This document shows positions 43,400 through 52,182 of a stretch of 64,000 nucleotides of DNA, in pieces. A model generated the notes under the pieces. The model worked only from the letters and a program-made list of their open reading frames with translations, searched no databases and was not told the DNA's origin. The stretch comes from CBDFKQ01 sp965248855 (lineage in GTDB: Bacteria; Bacteroidota; Bacteroidia; Cytophagales; 172606-1), in assembly GCA_965248855.1 (NCBI GenBank), contig CBDFKQ010000011.1, positions 186,001 through 250,000 on the forward strand, read 5' to 3'. Positions within the stretch are counted from its first letter, which is position 1; each line of letters begins with the position of its first letter. The position numbers and the translations under genes are program-made.

Positions 43400-43627
43400 T
43401 TAAGCACTTTCACTGATTTGATTTAAATTTTCAACTTCTTCCTTATAGCCATTAGACAAAAACCAGTTCATTACAAAGTTTTCTTCTACAAAATCAAGTT
43501 CATCTTTAATTATTTTATTATAAAGTTGTCGTTCATATTTATAATTAAAGTGGTTCACAAAGTCCTTTCCTAGAAGAACTCGAGATTTTTCATTTAAACT
43601 ATTATAAATTTTCTTTACTTTTTGCAT
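43400..43627 (-). CDS. first early-operon protein (75 aa)
   Basis: 75 residues, helical, charged; no family recognised. It diverges from the XRE repressor with a 111-bp promoter region carrying a palindrome, the place of a Cro- or excisionase-like gene in phages. Confidence 0.5.
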   Translation of the reverse strand: MQKVKKIYNSLNEKSRVLLGKDFVNHFNYKYERQLYNKIIKDELDFVEENFVMNWFLSNGYKEEVENLNQISESA

Positions 43628-43656
43628 GGTTTTTATATATATTTACATTTAATTAC

Positions 43657-43674
43657 ACTCAAATATTATTGAGT
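43657..43674. promoter_or_regulatory. candidate operator between early operon and repressor
   Basis: ACTCAA-6-TTGAGT palindrome in the 111-bp divergent promoter. Nearby, AAGTATTA and AAGTATTAA occur 20 bp apart (about 43690-43720) and may be half sites. Confidence 0.45.
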
Positions 43675-43738
43675 AACAATACAAACATAAAGTATTACAA
43701 ATTAAAAGTCAAGTATTAAAGAAATAATTTCGATAAAA

Positions 43739-44155
43739 ATGGAAATTTCAAAAAAACTAAGACACTTACGAAAGGAGAAAAGAGTAACTGTTATGGAATT
43801 GGCCAATGGAATTGGTGTTTCCAAGCAAGCAATTTATGATTATGAAAACGGTGGGGTTATGGCTCCTGCAAAAAGAATTAAGCAATTAGCTGATTTTTTT
43901 AAGGTATCAACTGACTATTTTTACGATGAAAGTCAAGAAGATATAACTAAACCTTCGCAAGATGAAAATAACCCTAGTGATTATCTTACCAAGTATATAA
44001 AAAAACTTGAAGATGATTTGAATGAAGCTTTAAAAGACAAGGAAGTTTATAGATCTATTGCTGAACGATTAATGGGAAAATTTAGGGCAAGTGAATCGTC
44101 TATTTGTGTAGTTAAAACTATTACCCCTTTAATTGAATTTGGGATGATAGCATGA
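43739..44155 (+). CDS. CI-like XRE repressor of E1 early operon
   Basis: 138 residues. Helix-turn-helix domain about 5-62 (KLRHLRKEKRVTVMELANGIGVSKQAIYDYENGG...PAKRIKQLADFFKVSTDYFYD), then a coiled coil about 80-115. No S24 peptidase domain follows, so induction by RecA-stimulated cleavage is not indicated. It diverges from the early operon and is the last gene before the right att site, the expected place of the lysogeny repressor. Confidence 0.85.
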   Translation: MEISKKLRHLRKEKRVTVMELANGIGVSKQAIYDYENGGVMAPAKRIKQLADFFKVSTDYFYDESQEDITKPSQDENNPSDYLTKYIKKLEDDLNEALKDKEVYRSIAERLMGKFRASESSICVVKTITPLIEFGMIA

Positions 44156-44222
44156 TTATACAAATTCACTTGCCCAGTCGTGTAAAACACGATAACTAGA
44201 CATCTAGTAGGTAGTCCCACGA

Positions 44223-44237
44223 CCCATGTGGGACCAC
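44223..44237 (+). repeat. E1/E2 junction attachment site
   Basis: Exact 15-bp copy of the tRNA 3' end. On its left GTCCCAC (44214-44220) pairs with GTGGGAC (44228-44234), so the core lies in an inverted repeat. This is the right end of E1 and the left end of E2. Confidence 0.88.
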
Positions 44238-44256
44238 GAATCCGTCATTAAATACT

Positions 44257-44294
44257 AATTGAGAGGTTTTTGATTTTTTCAATGCCTCTCAATT
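44257..44294. repeat. hairpin next to junction att (E2)
   Basis: AATTGAGAGG / CCTCTCAATT, the same as at 7212-7249 with one change in the loop. Confidence 0.7.
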
Positions 44295-44327
44295 TCATTT
44301 CAACAGGGTACAAATAACTGAATCTAC

Positions 44328-44375
44328 TTGCTCATTTCGCATATTTGCTTGCTCACTTTTGAAATTGCTTGCTCA
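44328..44375. repeat. three TTGCTCA iterons (E2)
   Basis: TTGCTCA starts at 44328, 44349 and 44369 (spacings 21 and 20 bp). Two copies fewer than in E1; flanking sequence is otherwise conserved. Confidence 0.8.
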
Positions 44376-44446
44376 CTTTCAATCCACCTTTCTTATTATT
44401 GGAAAAATAATTTTCAACCCAATAATAAATTTATGTTTTTAAAAAA

Positions 44447-45628
44447 ATGAATATCCTGTTTTGGCTGCGCAAAAATCAGATTAACAAAAAAGGAAATGCC
44501 CCCCTATGGTGCTCCATTTATATAAACCACCTTAAAGAGGAATTTTCTTGTAAAATATCCATCAATCCCAAGAATTGGGATCAGGACAGCCAATCATCAA
44601 ATGGCCTTTACGGGGAATATGACAATTCACAAATCCAGATTATTGCTTTTAAACTTTTAGAAATAAAAACAAGGCTGGATGTAATCGGAAAAACTTACAG
44701 TTTAAGAGATATTAAAAATGAAATAACCGGAAAAAATGAAATCAAAAACGGATTTATAGAACAATTTGATAAGTTAGTTGAGGAAAAAAAAATAAAAAAT
44801 CCCGATATGAGGCTTGACAGCCTTAAAAAATATGCTACCCTTCGTAAAAATTATATTAATTTTTTAAAGGCCACCGGAAAAACAGACCTGCAGGCGGATG
44901 AGTTTACGCCCGTATTAATGGCAGAATTAGAATTGTTCCTCTATAAAAACCTTAAACAATGTTCTAAGAACCATGCCCTGCGGCATCTTGAAGGGATAAA
45001 GACAGTTCAAAAGTATTGTGCCGGCAAAGGAAATGCCTATAATAAAGAAGCAAAGGAATTTATAAGCAAAAGAAGTAAAAGCAAAAAAATTTTATACCTG
45101 AAGAAAAATGAAATCGAGCTTTTGAAAACTTTTAATTTTAATTCGGATAAGCTAAAAATGGTAGCCGACCTTTTTTTATTTCAAAGCTGGACAGGCTTTG
45201 CTTACGTGGATTTATTCGGGTTCGATTATTTCCGGGATGTAGAAGTTATTCAGGGCAAAGAGTGGGTTATCAGGGAAAGAAAGAAAACCGATAATTTTCC
45301 GCAAATGCCATTGTTCCCTATTCCAAAAGCCATACTTGCAAAGTATAATAATAAGTTGCCTTATATGTCAAACAAAGATTACAATTTATACCTTAAAATA
45401 ATTGGCGGATGCCTTAACCTGAAGTTTAATTTAACTTCCCATATTGCGAGGAAAACAGCAGGCACACAATGGCTAAATGAAGGAATATCATTAGATGTAG
45501 TAAGTAAAATGTTGGGTCATAAAAATATACAGACAACCAAAGACATGTATGCTTTTTTGGATTTAGAGCGGGTTGAAAGGGAAACAAGAATATTTTTTAA
45601 AGAATCTTTTGAAACAGAAGTAGCTTAA
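44447..45628 (+). CDS. int: tyrosine recombinase (integrase) of E2
   Basis: 393 residues, co-linear with the E1 integrase without gaps and differing at only a few dozen positions. The catalytic H332, R335, H358 and Y368 and the missing first arginine (TGFAYVDL) are shared. Most differences lie in the arm-binding and core-binding domains. Two nearly identical recombinases at two att copies allow excision of either element or of both together. Confidence 0.95.
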   Translation: MNILFWLRKNQINKKGNAPLWCSIYINHLKEEFSCKISINPKNWDQDSQSSNGLYGEYDNSQIQIIAFKLLEIKTRLDVIGKTYSLRDIKNEITGKNEIKNGFIEQFDKLVEEKKIKNPDMRLDSLKKYATLRKNYINFLKATGKTDLQADEFTPVLMAELELFLYKNLKQCSKNHALRHLEGIKTVQKYCAGKGNAYNKEAKEFISKRSKSKKILYLKKNEIELLKTFNFNSDKLKMVADLFLFQSWTGFAYVDLFGFDYFRDVEVIQGKEWVIRERKKTDNFPQMPLFPIPKAILAKYNNKLPYMSNKDYNLYLKIIGGCLNLKFNLTSHIARKTAGTQWLNEGISLDVVSKMLGHKNIQTTKDMYAFLDLERVERETRIFFKESFETEVA

Positions 45629-45637
45629 ATACTTTCA

Positions 45638-45668
45638 AATAAACCTGACCTGACCCGTCAGGTTTATT
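45638..45668 (+). terminator. intrinsic terminator of E2 integrase
   Basis: Stem AATAAACCTGAC / GTCAGGTTTATT, identical to that of E1 with a one-base change in the loop. Confidence 0.85.
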
Positions 45669-45703
45669 AAATGTAAATTTTTTCAAATTATGATTTGTTA
45701 GAA

Positions 45704-45734
45704 TTGCTTTATAAAAAAAATCCTATTATCTTTG
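45704..45734 (+). promoter_or_regulatory. Bacteroidota promoter of the E2 cargo
   Basis: TTG at 45704-45706 and TATCTTTG at 45727-45734, spacer 20 bp; homologous to the E1 promoter at 8700. Confidence 0.7.
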
Positions 45735-45922
45735 CATTACAATCACATACAGCCATTAAATAAATTAATTTTTTCCTTTTTTCTGCAATAATATTTATTG
45801 TCTGAAAATAACCCGGGAAACCCTTTATTGCCCTTAATTCTTTAAATTACACTAACCCCTTTTACTACAAAAGGAGAAGTTATTTATTGATTATTTTTTT
45901 ATTACAATACTTTCACCACAAC
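45735..45922 (+). promoter_or_regulatory. 5' leader of E2 cargo with hairpin at 45858-45874
   Basis: About 180 nt without a gene. The stem CCTTTT/AAAAGG encloses ACTAC; the E1 leader has a different stem around GCTACAGA at the matching place. Confidence 0.5.
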
Positions 45923-47512
45923 ATGAAAAGTTTTTACCTGAATTTAATCAGGCTTCTATTACTTTGTTTTGTTTTCAGTACTAATCAAAGCTTTAGCCAA
46001 AGCAAACTTCTTTCCTTTCAGGAATTAAACGATAAAAACCAATTCATTTCTTTAAGCGAAGCGATTAAAAGCCCTTCAAAAGTTTATAAGCTTGCTTTAT
46101 GTGATTCACTGGGAAGCTTTCCTGATGAAATACTAAAGTTCAAAAACCTTCAAATCCTTGAACTCAACTTTACAGCTTTAGATCATATCCCTGTCGGTAT
46201 ATCCAAACTAAAGAATTTACAGGTAGTTGATTTAAGTAATAATAAATTGAAGCATTTCCCGCATGCTTTGCTTTTGCTTCCCAATTTAACAGTACTTAGG
46301 CTTTCTGAAAATCAGATTGATTCTTTGCCTAAGGAACTTGTAACATTAAAGAAACTTAAAAGCCTTCAAATTGTAAACAATAAAATAGTTAACGTCCCAA
46401 GTGAAATACATGCACTTAAGCTACCTGATTTACAGGTTAGGGGTTCATCTTACAAGGGATTATTAGGAAAAGAAGAACTGGCGGTAACTAAAACCTTTGA
46501 AAGCCTGGAAGCTGCTTTTAAGCACCCGGAAAGTGTTTATAAACTTTCCTTATCCAATATAAAAGAATTATCACCCGACATTAGTAAATTCCAAAACTTA
46601 CAGGAACTGCATGTAAACAACAATCAATTAAGTTCTTTTCCAAAAGAGATTGGTGACTTAAAGAATTTGCAGGTACTCAATGCAGGTAATAATAAATTAA
46701 CCGGTTTACCTGAAGAAATCGGTAATTTAAAAAACCTTGAGCATTTAAACATTGGTTTAAATAAAATTACAAATCTTCCGGAAGGATTAGGAGGATTAGA
46801 AAAACTAACCAATTTACAGGCAAGTGGTAATCAGCTTACCTCTTTACCCAATTCCTTAGAAAAACTGGGTTCTTTACAAAACTTGTCACTGGGAAGCAAT
46901 AAATTAACAACCCTACCGGCTAATATCAATAAACTGACAAGCCTTGAAAACCTGCATGCGCCGGAGAACCTGATTAATAGACTTCCTGAATTCCCGGGAT
47001 TAAAAAAACTAAAAACTTTGCATATTGGCGGAAACAGGTTAAGTGCTTTACCACCATCCATAGGCAAACTCGAAAGCCTTAAAAGCTTAGACTTGCAAGG
47101 CAATACTTTAACTTCTCTGCCAAATGAATTAGGGCAAATTAAGGGACTGGAAAAGCTTGGGCTTTCAGGAAATAAGCTCAGCTCGTTACCTTCCGACCTT
47201 TCAAGGCTTAAATCTTTACAATCCTTGGACTTAGAGGGAAACCTCCTTACAACACTTCCTGCCTCAATAGGAAAGGTAAACAGCCTTAAAATTCTCAACA
47301 TTGGCAATAATAAACTCACCAAATTACCCAATGAAATGAGCCGGCTTACAAATTTGAAAGATCTCAATGCGTGGGGCAATAAAATTACAAATGTGCCCGA
47401 TGGACTTTCTAATTTAAAAAGCCTTGAGAAGTTCAGCTTAAATACCCAAGGCTGGAGTGCCGTTGACTTAAGCAAGCTTAGAACCGGTTTAAGCGGAACA
47501 ATGGTAAGATAA
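45923..47512 (+). CDS. secreted leucine-rich repeat protein (E2)
   Basis: About 529 residues from the ATG at 45923; the frame extends 12 codons upstream, but this ATG starts a proper signal peptide (MKSFYLNLIRLLLLCFVF...SFSQ). Some 18 LRRs of 23 residues follow (LKNLQELHVNNNQLSSFPKEIGDL pattern). Cap-like segments with IKSPSKVYKL and FKHPESVYKL match those of the E1 protein, and the C-terminus ends with the same QGWSAVDLSKL motif. First cargo gene in E2, ahead of the YD gene. Its partner or target is unknown. Confidence 0.85.
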   Translation: MKSFYLNLIRLLLLCFVFSTNQSFSQSKLLSFQELNDKNQFISLSEAIKSPSKVYKLALCDSLGSFPDEILKFKNLQILELNFTALDHIPVGISKLKNLQVVDLSNNKLKHFPHALLLLPNLTVLRLSENQIDSLPKELVTLKKLKSLQIVNNKIVNVPSEIHALKLPDLQVRGSSYKGLLGKEELAVTKTFESLEAAFKHPESVYKLSLSNIKELSPDISKFQNLQELHVNNNQLSSFPKEIGDLKNLQVLNAGNNKLTGLPEEIGNLKNLEHLNIGLNKITNLPEGLGGLEKLTNLQASGNQLTSLPNSLEKLGSLQNLSLGSNKLTTLPANINKLTSLENLHAPENLINRLPEFPGLKKLKTLHIGGNRLSALPPSIGKLESLKSLDLQGNTLTSLPNELGQIKGLEKLGLSGNKLSSLPSDLSRLKSLQSLDLEGNLLTTLPASIGKVNSLKILNIGNNKLTKLPNEMSRLTNLKDLNAWGNKITNVPDGLSNLKSLEKFSLNTQGWSAVDLSKLRTGLSGTMVR

Positions 47513-47555
47513 ACCACTAAAATTAACTACTTAAATAACATCTATTTATCCATTT

Positions 47556-50500
47556 ATGAAATCACTTTTTATTGTAGTTCTGGTAATGCTTTCCCTTGCA
47601 ACAAACGGACAAAGCATTGTAAGTTCATTAAAAAACGAAAGCCCTCTTCCACCCACAGAACAAGGCTTAATTAAGTATATTGATTTTGCGCTCAGTTCAA
47701 ATACAGGGGCTGCAGATATCAATATCCCGCTTTATGAAATAAAAACAAAAGAACTTAGCTTACCAATTTCTATAAATTACAACGCATCAGGTATCAGGGT
47801 GGCTGATGAAGCAGGAAATATCGGTCTAGGATGGAACATCCTTTCAGGAGGTTTAATTACTAAAAGCGTTCGTGGTAAACCTGATGATGGCAGCTATTGG
47901 AACCAGGTATATCCTAATTTGGGATCAGGCCTTGATCAAAATTCAAAAGATGGACTTGCACTAACTATGAAAATTGTGAATGGTGTTGACGGGGCACCTG
48001 ACCTTTTCAATTATAATTTTTTAAATAATACCGGCCGGTTCATTTTTGATAAAGATAATAATGCAAAACTGATACCTCAGAAGAAATTAATAATACAATA
48101 TTACGGCTCATCTGATGCCGGCGTGCCATATTTAAAAGTAATCGGGGAAGACGGTACCTTATATTTTTTTGAAGCAGTAGGGAAGATAGCCTCACGCACA
48201 GCTACTTCAGTTTCTACAAATACTTACAATTGGTATTTAACTAAAATTCAGTCGGCCAATCTTACAGACGAAATCAACCTGACTTATACAGATACTTATT
48301 ATGAAGACGGAAGCGGCTCAAGTCAGGCTGTTGCCATGATAACCGATTTAAGATGCGGATTGTTAACTCCAAATACTTATAACTCTCCAAGTTCTTATAA
48401 TTATAACAGCTCAAGAATGAAGGGGAAACAACTTACAAGTATTAAATTTAAAGGGGGCACAGTTAGTTTTGAAACCAGTTTGAACCGCCTGGATAATATT
48501 TACACCAACCCAGCCATAACAAACCCTAAAATAGACAATATTATAATTAAAAGTGATGATGGGAACCTGATAAAAAGCTTTCAATTTCAATACGGATATT
48601 ATAATGAAACCAGTAAGATTCTGGATGAAAAACGGCTACGGTTGGATGGGATTAAATTATGTGATAATATTTGCGATGAGGCCGCTCAAGCACTATGGTA
48701 TAAGTTCAAATATAATAGCATTGCTTTACCCCCCAGGAGTTCAAGTTCACAAGACCACTGGGGATACTATAATGGTGCAAATAATCAGTACCTTATCCCA
48801 AGTTATACTACTGGCATTCCATATTCGAATCAACCTAGTGAATGTCCTATTGATGTAATCCAACAGGGAGCCGCTATTGCGGATTATAAAGGTGCTGACA
48901 GAGAGGTGAACCCAAATTTTGCCGGTGCAGGTATGCTCGAAAGTATTCAGTACCCAACCGGAGGAAATACAACTTTCCAATTCGAAAGCAATGAAAATGC
49001 ACCCATTCCCGAACAATATACTATATTTAACTCATCAACAGCCTCCACCACGCTACATAAATTTGACGCTGACCATAATAGCAATGTAAGTGTTCAAAGG
49101 TCAGACCCTTCGCCTATCACGCCTAATATTGCAAAAGGTGTTTGTGCGCAGTTTACGCTTAGATATTCAACGCCCCGGCTTTCGACAGACCCTGGAACAC
49201 AAAAATGGAAGCCCTATGGGAAGGTAATAGAGACAAACATAGATGGTGACGGATCTGAAGTTGTTGGAAGTATTGGTGAACTGGACATGGACCATACAAG
49301 TATAACTAAAATAATCACCTTAAAACCTAATAAATATTATGTAGTAGTCTTATATTCAAGCTTAGACCAATCAGATGTAAACGGGTTTCTTACCTTTTAT
49401 ACGCCGAATGTAAAAACAAAAATTGTCAGAACCTTTTTAGGTGGTCTTCGCATTAAAAAGAAAACAGTAAATGAACTCAGTTCTGAAAAAGCCACCGTTA
49501 CCAATTATGAATATAAAGAAGGATATACTATTAAGCCAAATTATGTATCTACTATCTGGCAATATTTAGGTTTAGCAAATAATTGCAGCGAGCCATGCAA
49601 GGGTGCCGCAAGCACCAGCGACGGGGAGTCAAATAGTCCTGAGGGTTATTCTAAAACAACATATACAATATTAACAGCTCAGCACAAGGGTTTTGAACCT
49701 CATGTCAATTACGCTCAAATCACTGAAAAGATAGGGGAAAATGGGGATCAAGGGAAAATTATAAAGCAATTCACCATCAATGACGCCACAAACCCTGATG
49801 CAATATTTAACTGGCGAGTGGGGAATTTGATAAAACAGCAGATTTATGATGCCAAAAGCTTCTTAATCTCGGAAACTACAAATGATTACAGTGATATTAA
49901 TTTTTCAGAAAGGTTTGATGGGGTAGATGTTATTGAAGTAGGCCATCATCCCTGCCTTCACCCAGGGGCTGAGCCCAGCCTTTATTCACATGCTTACAGT
50001 ATACGTGACATCTTCTCTATTAGTGAATGGTTTTATTTAAAACGCACCACAGAAAAGTATTTTGATAAGGGGTTGTCAAAATATATTCAAAAAACCACAG
50101 ATTACCAATACCTCAACCCAGCCCATAAACAGTTATCTAATAAAATAATAACCAGTTCCATAGGCAATACTATTAGGGCAAGTTATAAGTATACTGCAGA
50201 TTTTCCTTTATCGGCAACTACAGATACTGACCCTGCCTCATCGGCCATTGCCAAAATGAATATCCAGAACAGGGTTGCGATACCGCTTGAAGAGAAAGTA
50301 TTTACAATTCTTGCAGGAGGGTCACAGGAATATCTGACCCAGGGGAACCTGCATACTTATATTGAAACCCAGCCGGATAAATTATACCAATATGAAACCT
50401 ATACTTACCGTTTGGATAAGCTTGTTGCTGCCTCTTCTACCACAGAAACGCAGGTCACAGGCGGTAAATTTAATTATGAAGCGTTGGTAAATGGAAAGGG

Positions 50501-51569
50501 CTATGAAAAAGTTCAGACATTGTTTTATTCAAACACCGGCAATTTAAATCAGGTCGCAGAAACTAACGGTTTGAATACTGTTTATCTGTGGGGATATAAT
50601 AACGCCTATAAAATTGCCGAAATTAAAAATGCCACAAATTCTGATGTGCTGTCGGCTTTAGGAATCAGCCGGGTTGATTTAGATTTGCTGGCTGCAGCCT
50701 CAAGCCCATCGGCAGATTATATAAGTAAAATAAATAATGCAAGGGCTTTACTTACAAATGCAATGGTTACAACTTATTCTTATAAGCCATTAGTAGGCAT
50801 GACTAAAAAAGTAAATGAAAATCTGGATATGGCTTTTTATGAATATGATAGGTATAACCGTATAAGCGTTATCAGGGACAAAGATTCAAATATCAGAAAG
50901 ATGTTTTGTTACAATTATGCGGGACAGTTAGAGCAATGCCCGGGGCTTTTATTTGAAAGCTATCCACAAAGCCAGACCTTCACCCGTAACAATTGCGGAA
51001 GCAATTTTACAGGAGGTACTGCAACATATACTATACCCAAAGGTAAATATACATCTGCATCAAGCCAGGAAGATGTCGATATGAAAGCTTACAATGACCT
51101 AAATACCAATGGTCAGGCATACGCTAATATCAACGGCGCCTGCATCCCTTATGTATTCAATCAGGCCTTGAGCCGGGCCTTTACAAGGAACAATTGTTCC
51201 TGTGGACTAACAGGTTCATCAGTGACCTATACAGTACCTGCAAATACTTATTCGGGAGCTACCCCGGCTGACGCTACTTCTAAAGCGCAAAATGATATCA
51301 ATACCAACGGACAAAATAATGCCAATTCAAAAGGTACCTGTACAAAATCGTGCACGGATGTAAGCATGAAAGTGATCAATTGCGTTTGCACCACGGGCAC
51401 TTTCGGAGTTATATCCCGCATAGGGTCAGGCGTACACCCGAACTTTAAATGCACAACTACCTGTGGTTATATATTTCCGGACGGCACTTATAAAGTTACT
51501 TCAACAAATGTTACTGTAGGGGAATGTAGTTCATCAAGCAGTTGCGGGTCCGGTGGTATTGACAATTAA
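47556..51569 (+). CDS. secreted YD-repeat protein with DUF5977-like repeats
   Basis: 1337 residues with signal peptide (1-18). The start (SPLPPTEQGLIKYIDFALSSNTGAADINIPLYEIKTKELSLPISINYNASGIRVADEAGNIGLGWN region) is the typical shell start of Bacteroidota YD proteins; YD motifs appear near 1070-1120 (MAFYEYDRYNRISVIRDKD). The C-terminal ~230 residues hold two copies of a module with FTRNNC..G..G..[VA]TYT[VI]P, resembling DUF5977, followed by a cysteine-rich tail ending in a Ser/Gly run. No toxin domain is apparent; probably the shell partner of the RHS protein downstream. Confidence 0.8.
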   Translation: MKSLFIVVLVMLSLATNGQSIVSSLKNESPLPPTEQGLIKYIDFALSSNTGAADINIPLYEIKTKELSLPISINYNASGIRVADEAGNIGLGWNILSGGLITKSVRGKPDDGSYWNQVYPNLGSGLDQNSKDGLALTMKIVNGVDGAPDLFNYNFLNNTGRFIFDKDNNAKLIPQKKLIIQYYGSSDAGVPYLKVIGEDGTLYFFEAVGKIASRTATSVSTNTYNWYLTKIQSANLTDEINLTYTDTYYEDGSGSSQAVAMITDLRCGLLTPNTYNSPSSYNYNSSRMKGKQLTSIKFKGGTVSFETSLNRLDNIYTNPAITNPKIDNIIIKSDDGNLIKSFQFQYGYYNETSKILDEKRLRLDGIKLCDNICDEAAQALWYKFKYNSIALPPRSSSSQDHWGYYNGANNQYLIPSYTTGIPYSNQPSECPIDVIQQGAAIADYKGADREVNPNFAGAGMLESIQYPTGGNTTFQFESNENAPIPEQYTIFNSSTASTTLHKFDADHNSNVSVQRSDPSPITPNIAKGVCAQFTLRYSTPRLSTDPGTQKWKPYGKVIETNIDGDGSEVVGSIGELDMDHTSITKIITLKPNKYYVVVLYSSLDQSDVNGFLTFYTPNVKTKIVRTFLGGLRIKKKTVNELSSEKATVTNYEYKEGYTIKPNYVSTIWQYLGLANNCSEPCKGAASTSDGESNSPEGYSKTTYTILTAQHKGFEPHVNYAQITEKIGENGDQGKIIKQFTINDATNPDAIFNWRVGNLIKQQIYDAKSFLISETTNDYSDINFSERFDGVDVIEVGHHPCLHPGAEPSLYSHAYSIRDIFSISEWFYLKRTTEKYFDKGLSKYIQKTTDYQYLNPAHKQLSNKIITSSIGNTIRASYKYTADFPLSATTDTDPASSAIAKMNIQNRVAIPLEEKVFTILAGGSQEYLTQGNLHTYIETQPDKLYQYETYTYRLDKLVAASSTTETQVTGGKFNYEALVNGKGYEKVQTLFYSNTGNLNQVAETNGLNTVYLWGYNNAYKIAEIKNATNSDVLSALGISRVDLDLLAAASSPSADYISKINNARALLTNAMVTTYSYKPLVGMTKKVNENLDMAFYEYDRYNRISVIRDKDSNIRKMFCYNYAGQLEQCPGLLFESYPQSQTFTRNNCGSNFTGGTATYTIPKGKYTSASSQEDVDMKAYNDLNTNGQAYANINGACIPYVFNQALSRAFTRNNCSCGLTGSSVTYTVPANTYSGATPADATSKAQNDINTNGQNNANSKGTCTKSCTDVSMKVINCVCTTGTFGVISRIGSGVHPNFKCTTTCGYIFPDGTYKVTSTNVTVGECSSSSSCGSGGIDN

Positions 51570-51601
51570 GAAATTAATGTATTTATTAAAACACTAAAAT
51601 C

Positions 51602-52126
51602 ATGGACAAAATACTGGTAATTGTACTTCTTAACATTTTCTCTATTAATTTTTATAATGACTTCTATTCTTTCCAATTAAAGGATATTGACGGGAAGGAT
51701 ATTCCTATAAGCGCATATAAAGGGAAAAAAGTGCTTATTGTCAATATTGCTTCACGTAATACTGTTTATAATAAACAGCTGTATCAGCTTGACAGCCTTT
51801 ACTTAAAATATAAAAATAAACTGCTTGTTATAGGTGTTCCAAGCAACAGCTTTAATAATGAACCAAAGGGAAATAAAGAATTAAGCACTTACCTGAAAAC
51901 TACTTATCATTTCCATTTTCCCGTAACTGCCTTAATGCCTGTAACAGGTTCCGGACAATCACCTCTATATAAATGGCTGAGCCACGATGGGAATGGCAAC
52001 ACATCCGTTGAAATAAAAAATGATTTCTATAAATTCCTGATTGATGAAAACGGGCAAACCATGGGCTTTTTCGCTTCCCCCGTCAGTCCTATGGATCAGC
52101 TCATACAAAAAGTACTTCAAGAGTGA
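51602..52126 (+). CDS. glutathione-peroxidase-fold protein lacking catalytic tetrad
   Basis: 174 residues with an N-terminal signal/anchor (1-18). The thioredoxin-like GPx fold is clear: FQLKDIDGKDIPISAYKGKKVLIVNIAS, LYLKYKNKLLVIGVPSNSF, KFLIDENGQ. The peroxidatic Cys (NVASKCG in the family) is N53 in NIASRNT; the Gln of FPCNQF is S83; and the Trp-Asn pair of the WNF motif is N140-D141. All four catalytic positions are thus replaced, so it cannot be an ordinary peroxidase. It sits between the YD and RHS genes in the cargo operon, which suggests a structural, chaperone or binding role. Confidence 0.75.
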   Translation: MDKILVIVLLNIFSINFYNDFYSFQLKDIDGKDIPISAYKGKKVLIVNIASRNTVYNKQLYQLDSLYLKYKNKLLVIGVPSNSFNNEPKGNKELSTYLKTTYHFHFPVTALMPVTGSGQSPLYKWLSHDGNGNTSVEIKNDFYKFLIDENGQTMGFFASPVSPMDQLIQKVLQE

Positions 52127-52182
52127 TACAATACAATTCTTTAACCATTAAAAATTAAGCTAATTACACTTTCATTACTATC

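Larger units (their letters stand above)
7178..44222. mobile_element. integrated provirus-like element E1 (complete)
   Basis: Bounded on the left by the tRNA 3' end and on the right by a second 15-bp copy of CCCATGTGGGACCAC. About 37 kb. Order: hairpin, iterons, tyrosine recombinase, promoter/leader, RHS-toxin cargo, short gene/XRE pair, minus-strand lysis and structural block, plus-strand insertion (37815-39096), Rep, putative origin, SSB-like protein, early small genes, XRE repressor. A second related element begins at the right boundary. No terminase, portal, tail, conjugation or transposition genes are visible. Confidence 0.88.

Noticed and set aside
23607..43627. Filamentous (inovirus) prophage
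   Set aside because: There is a Rep and small membrane proteins, but no Zot-type ATPase and no inovirus-like major coat protein; two peptidoglycan hydrolases and a large spike protein do not fit.
23607..43627. Integrative conjugative element
   Set aside because: The HUH protein is of replication type, and no type IV secretion or Bacteroidota tra genes are present.
7178..44222. Tailed prophage
   Set aside because: No terminase, portal, capsid protease, tape-measure or tail-sheath/tube gene is visible in the complete E1.
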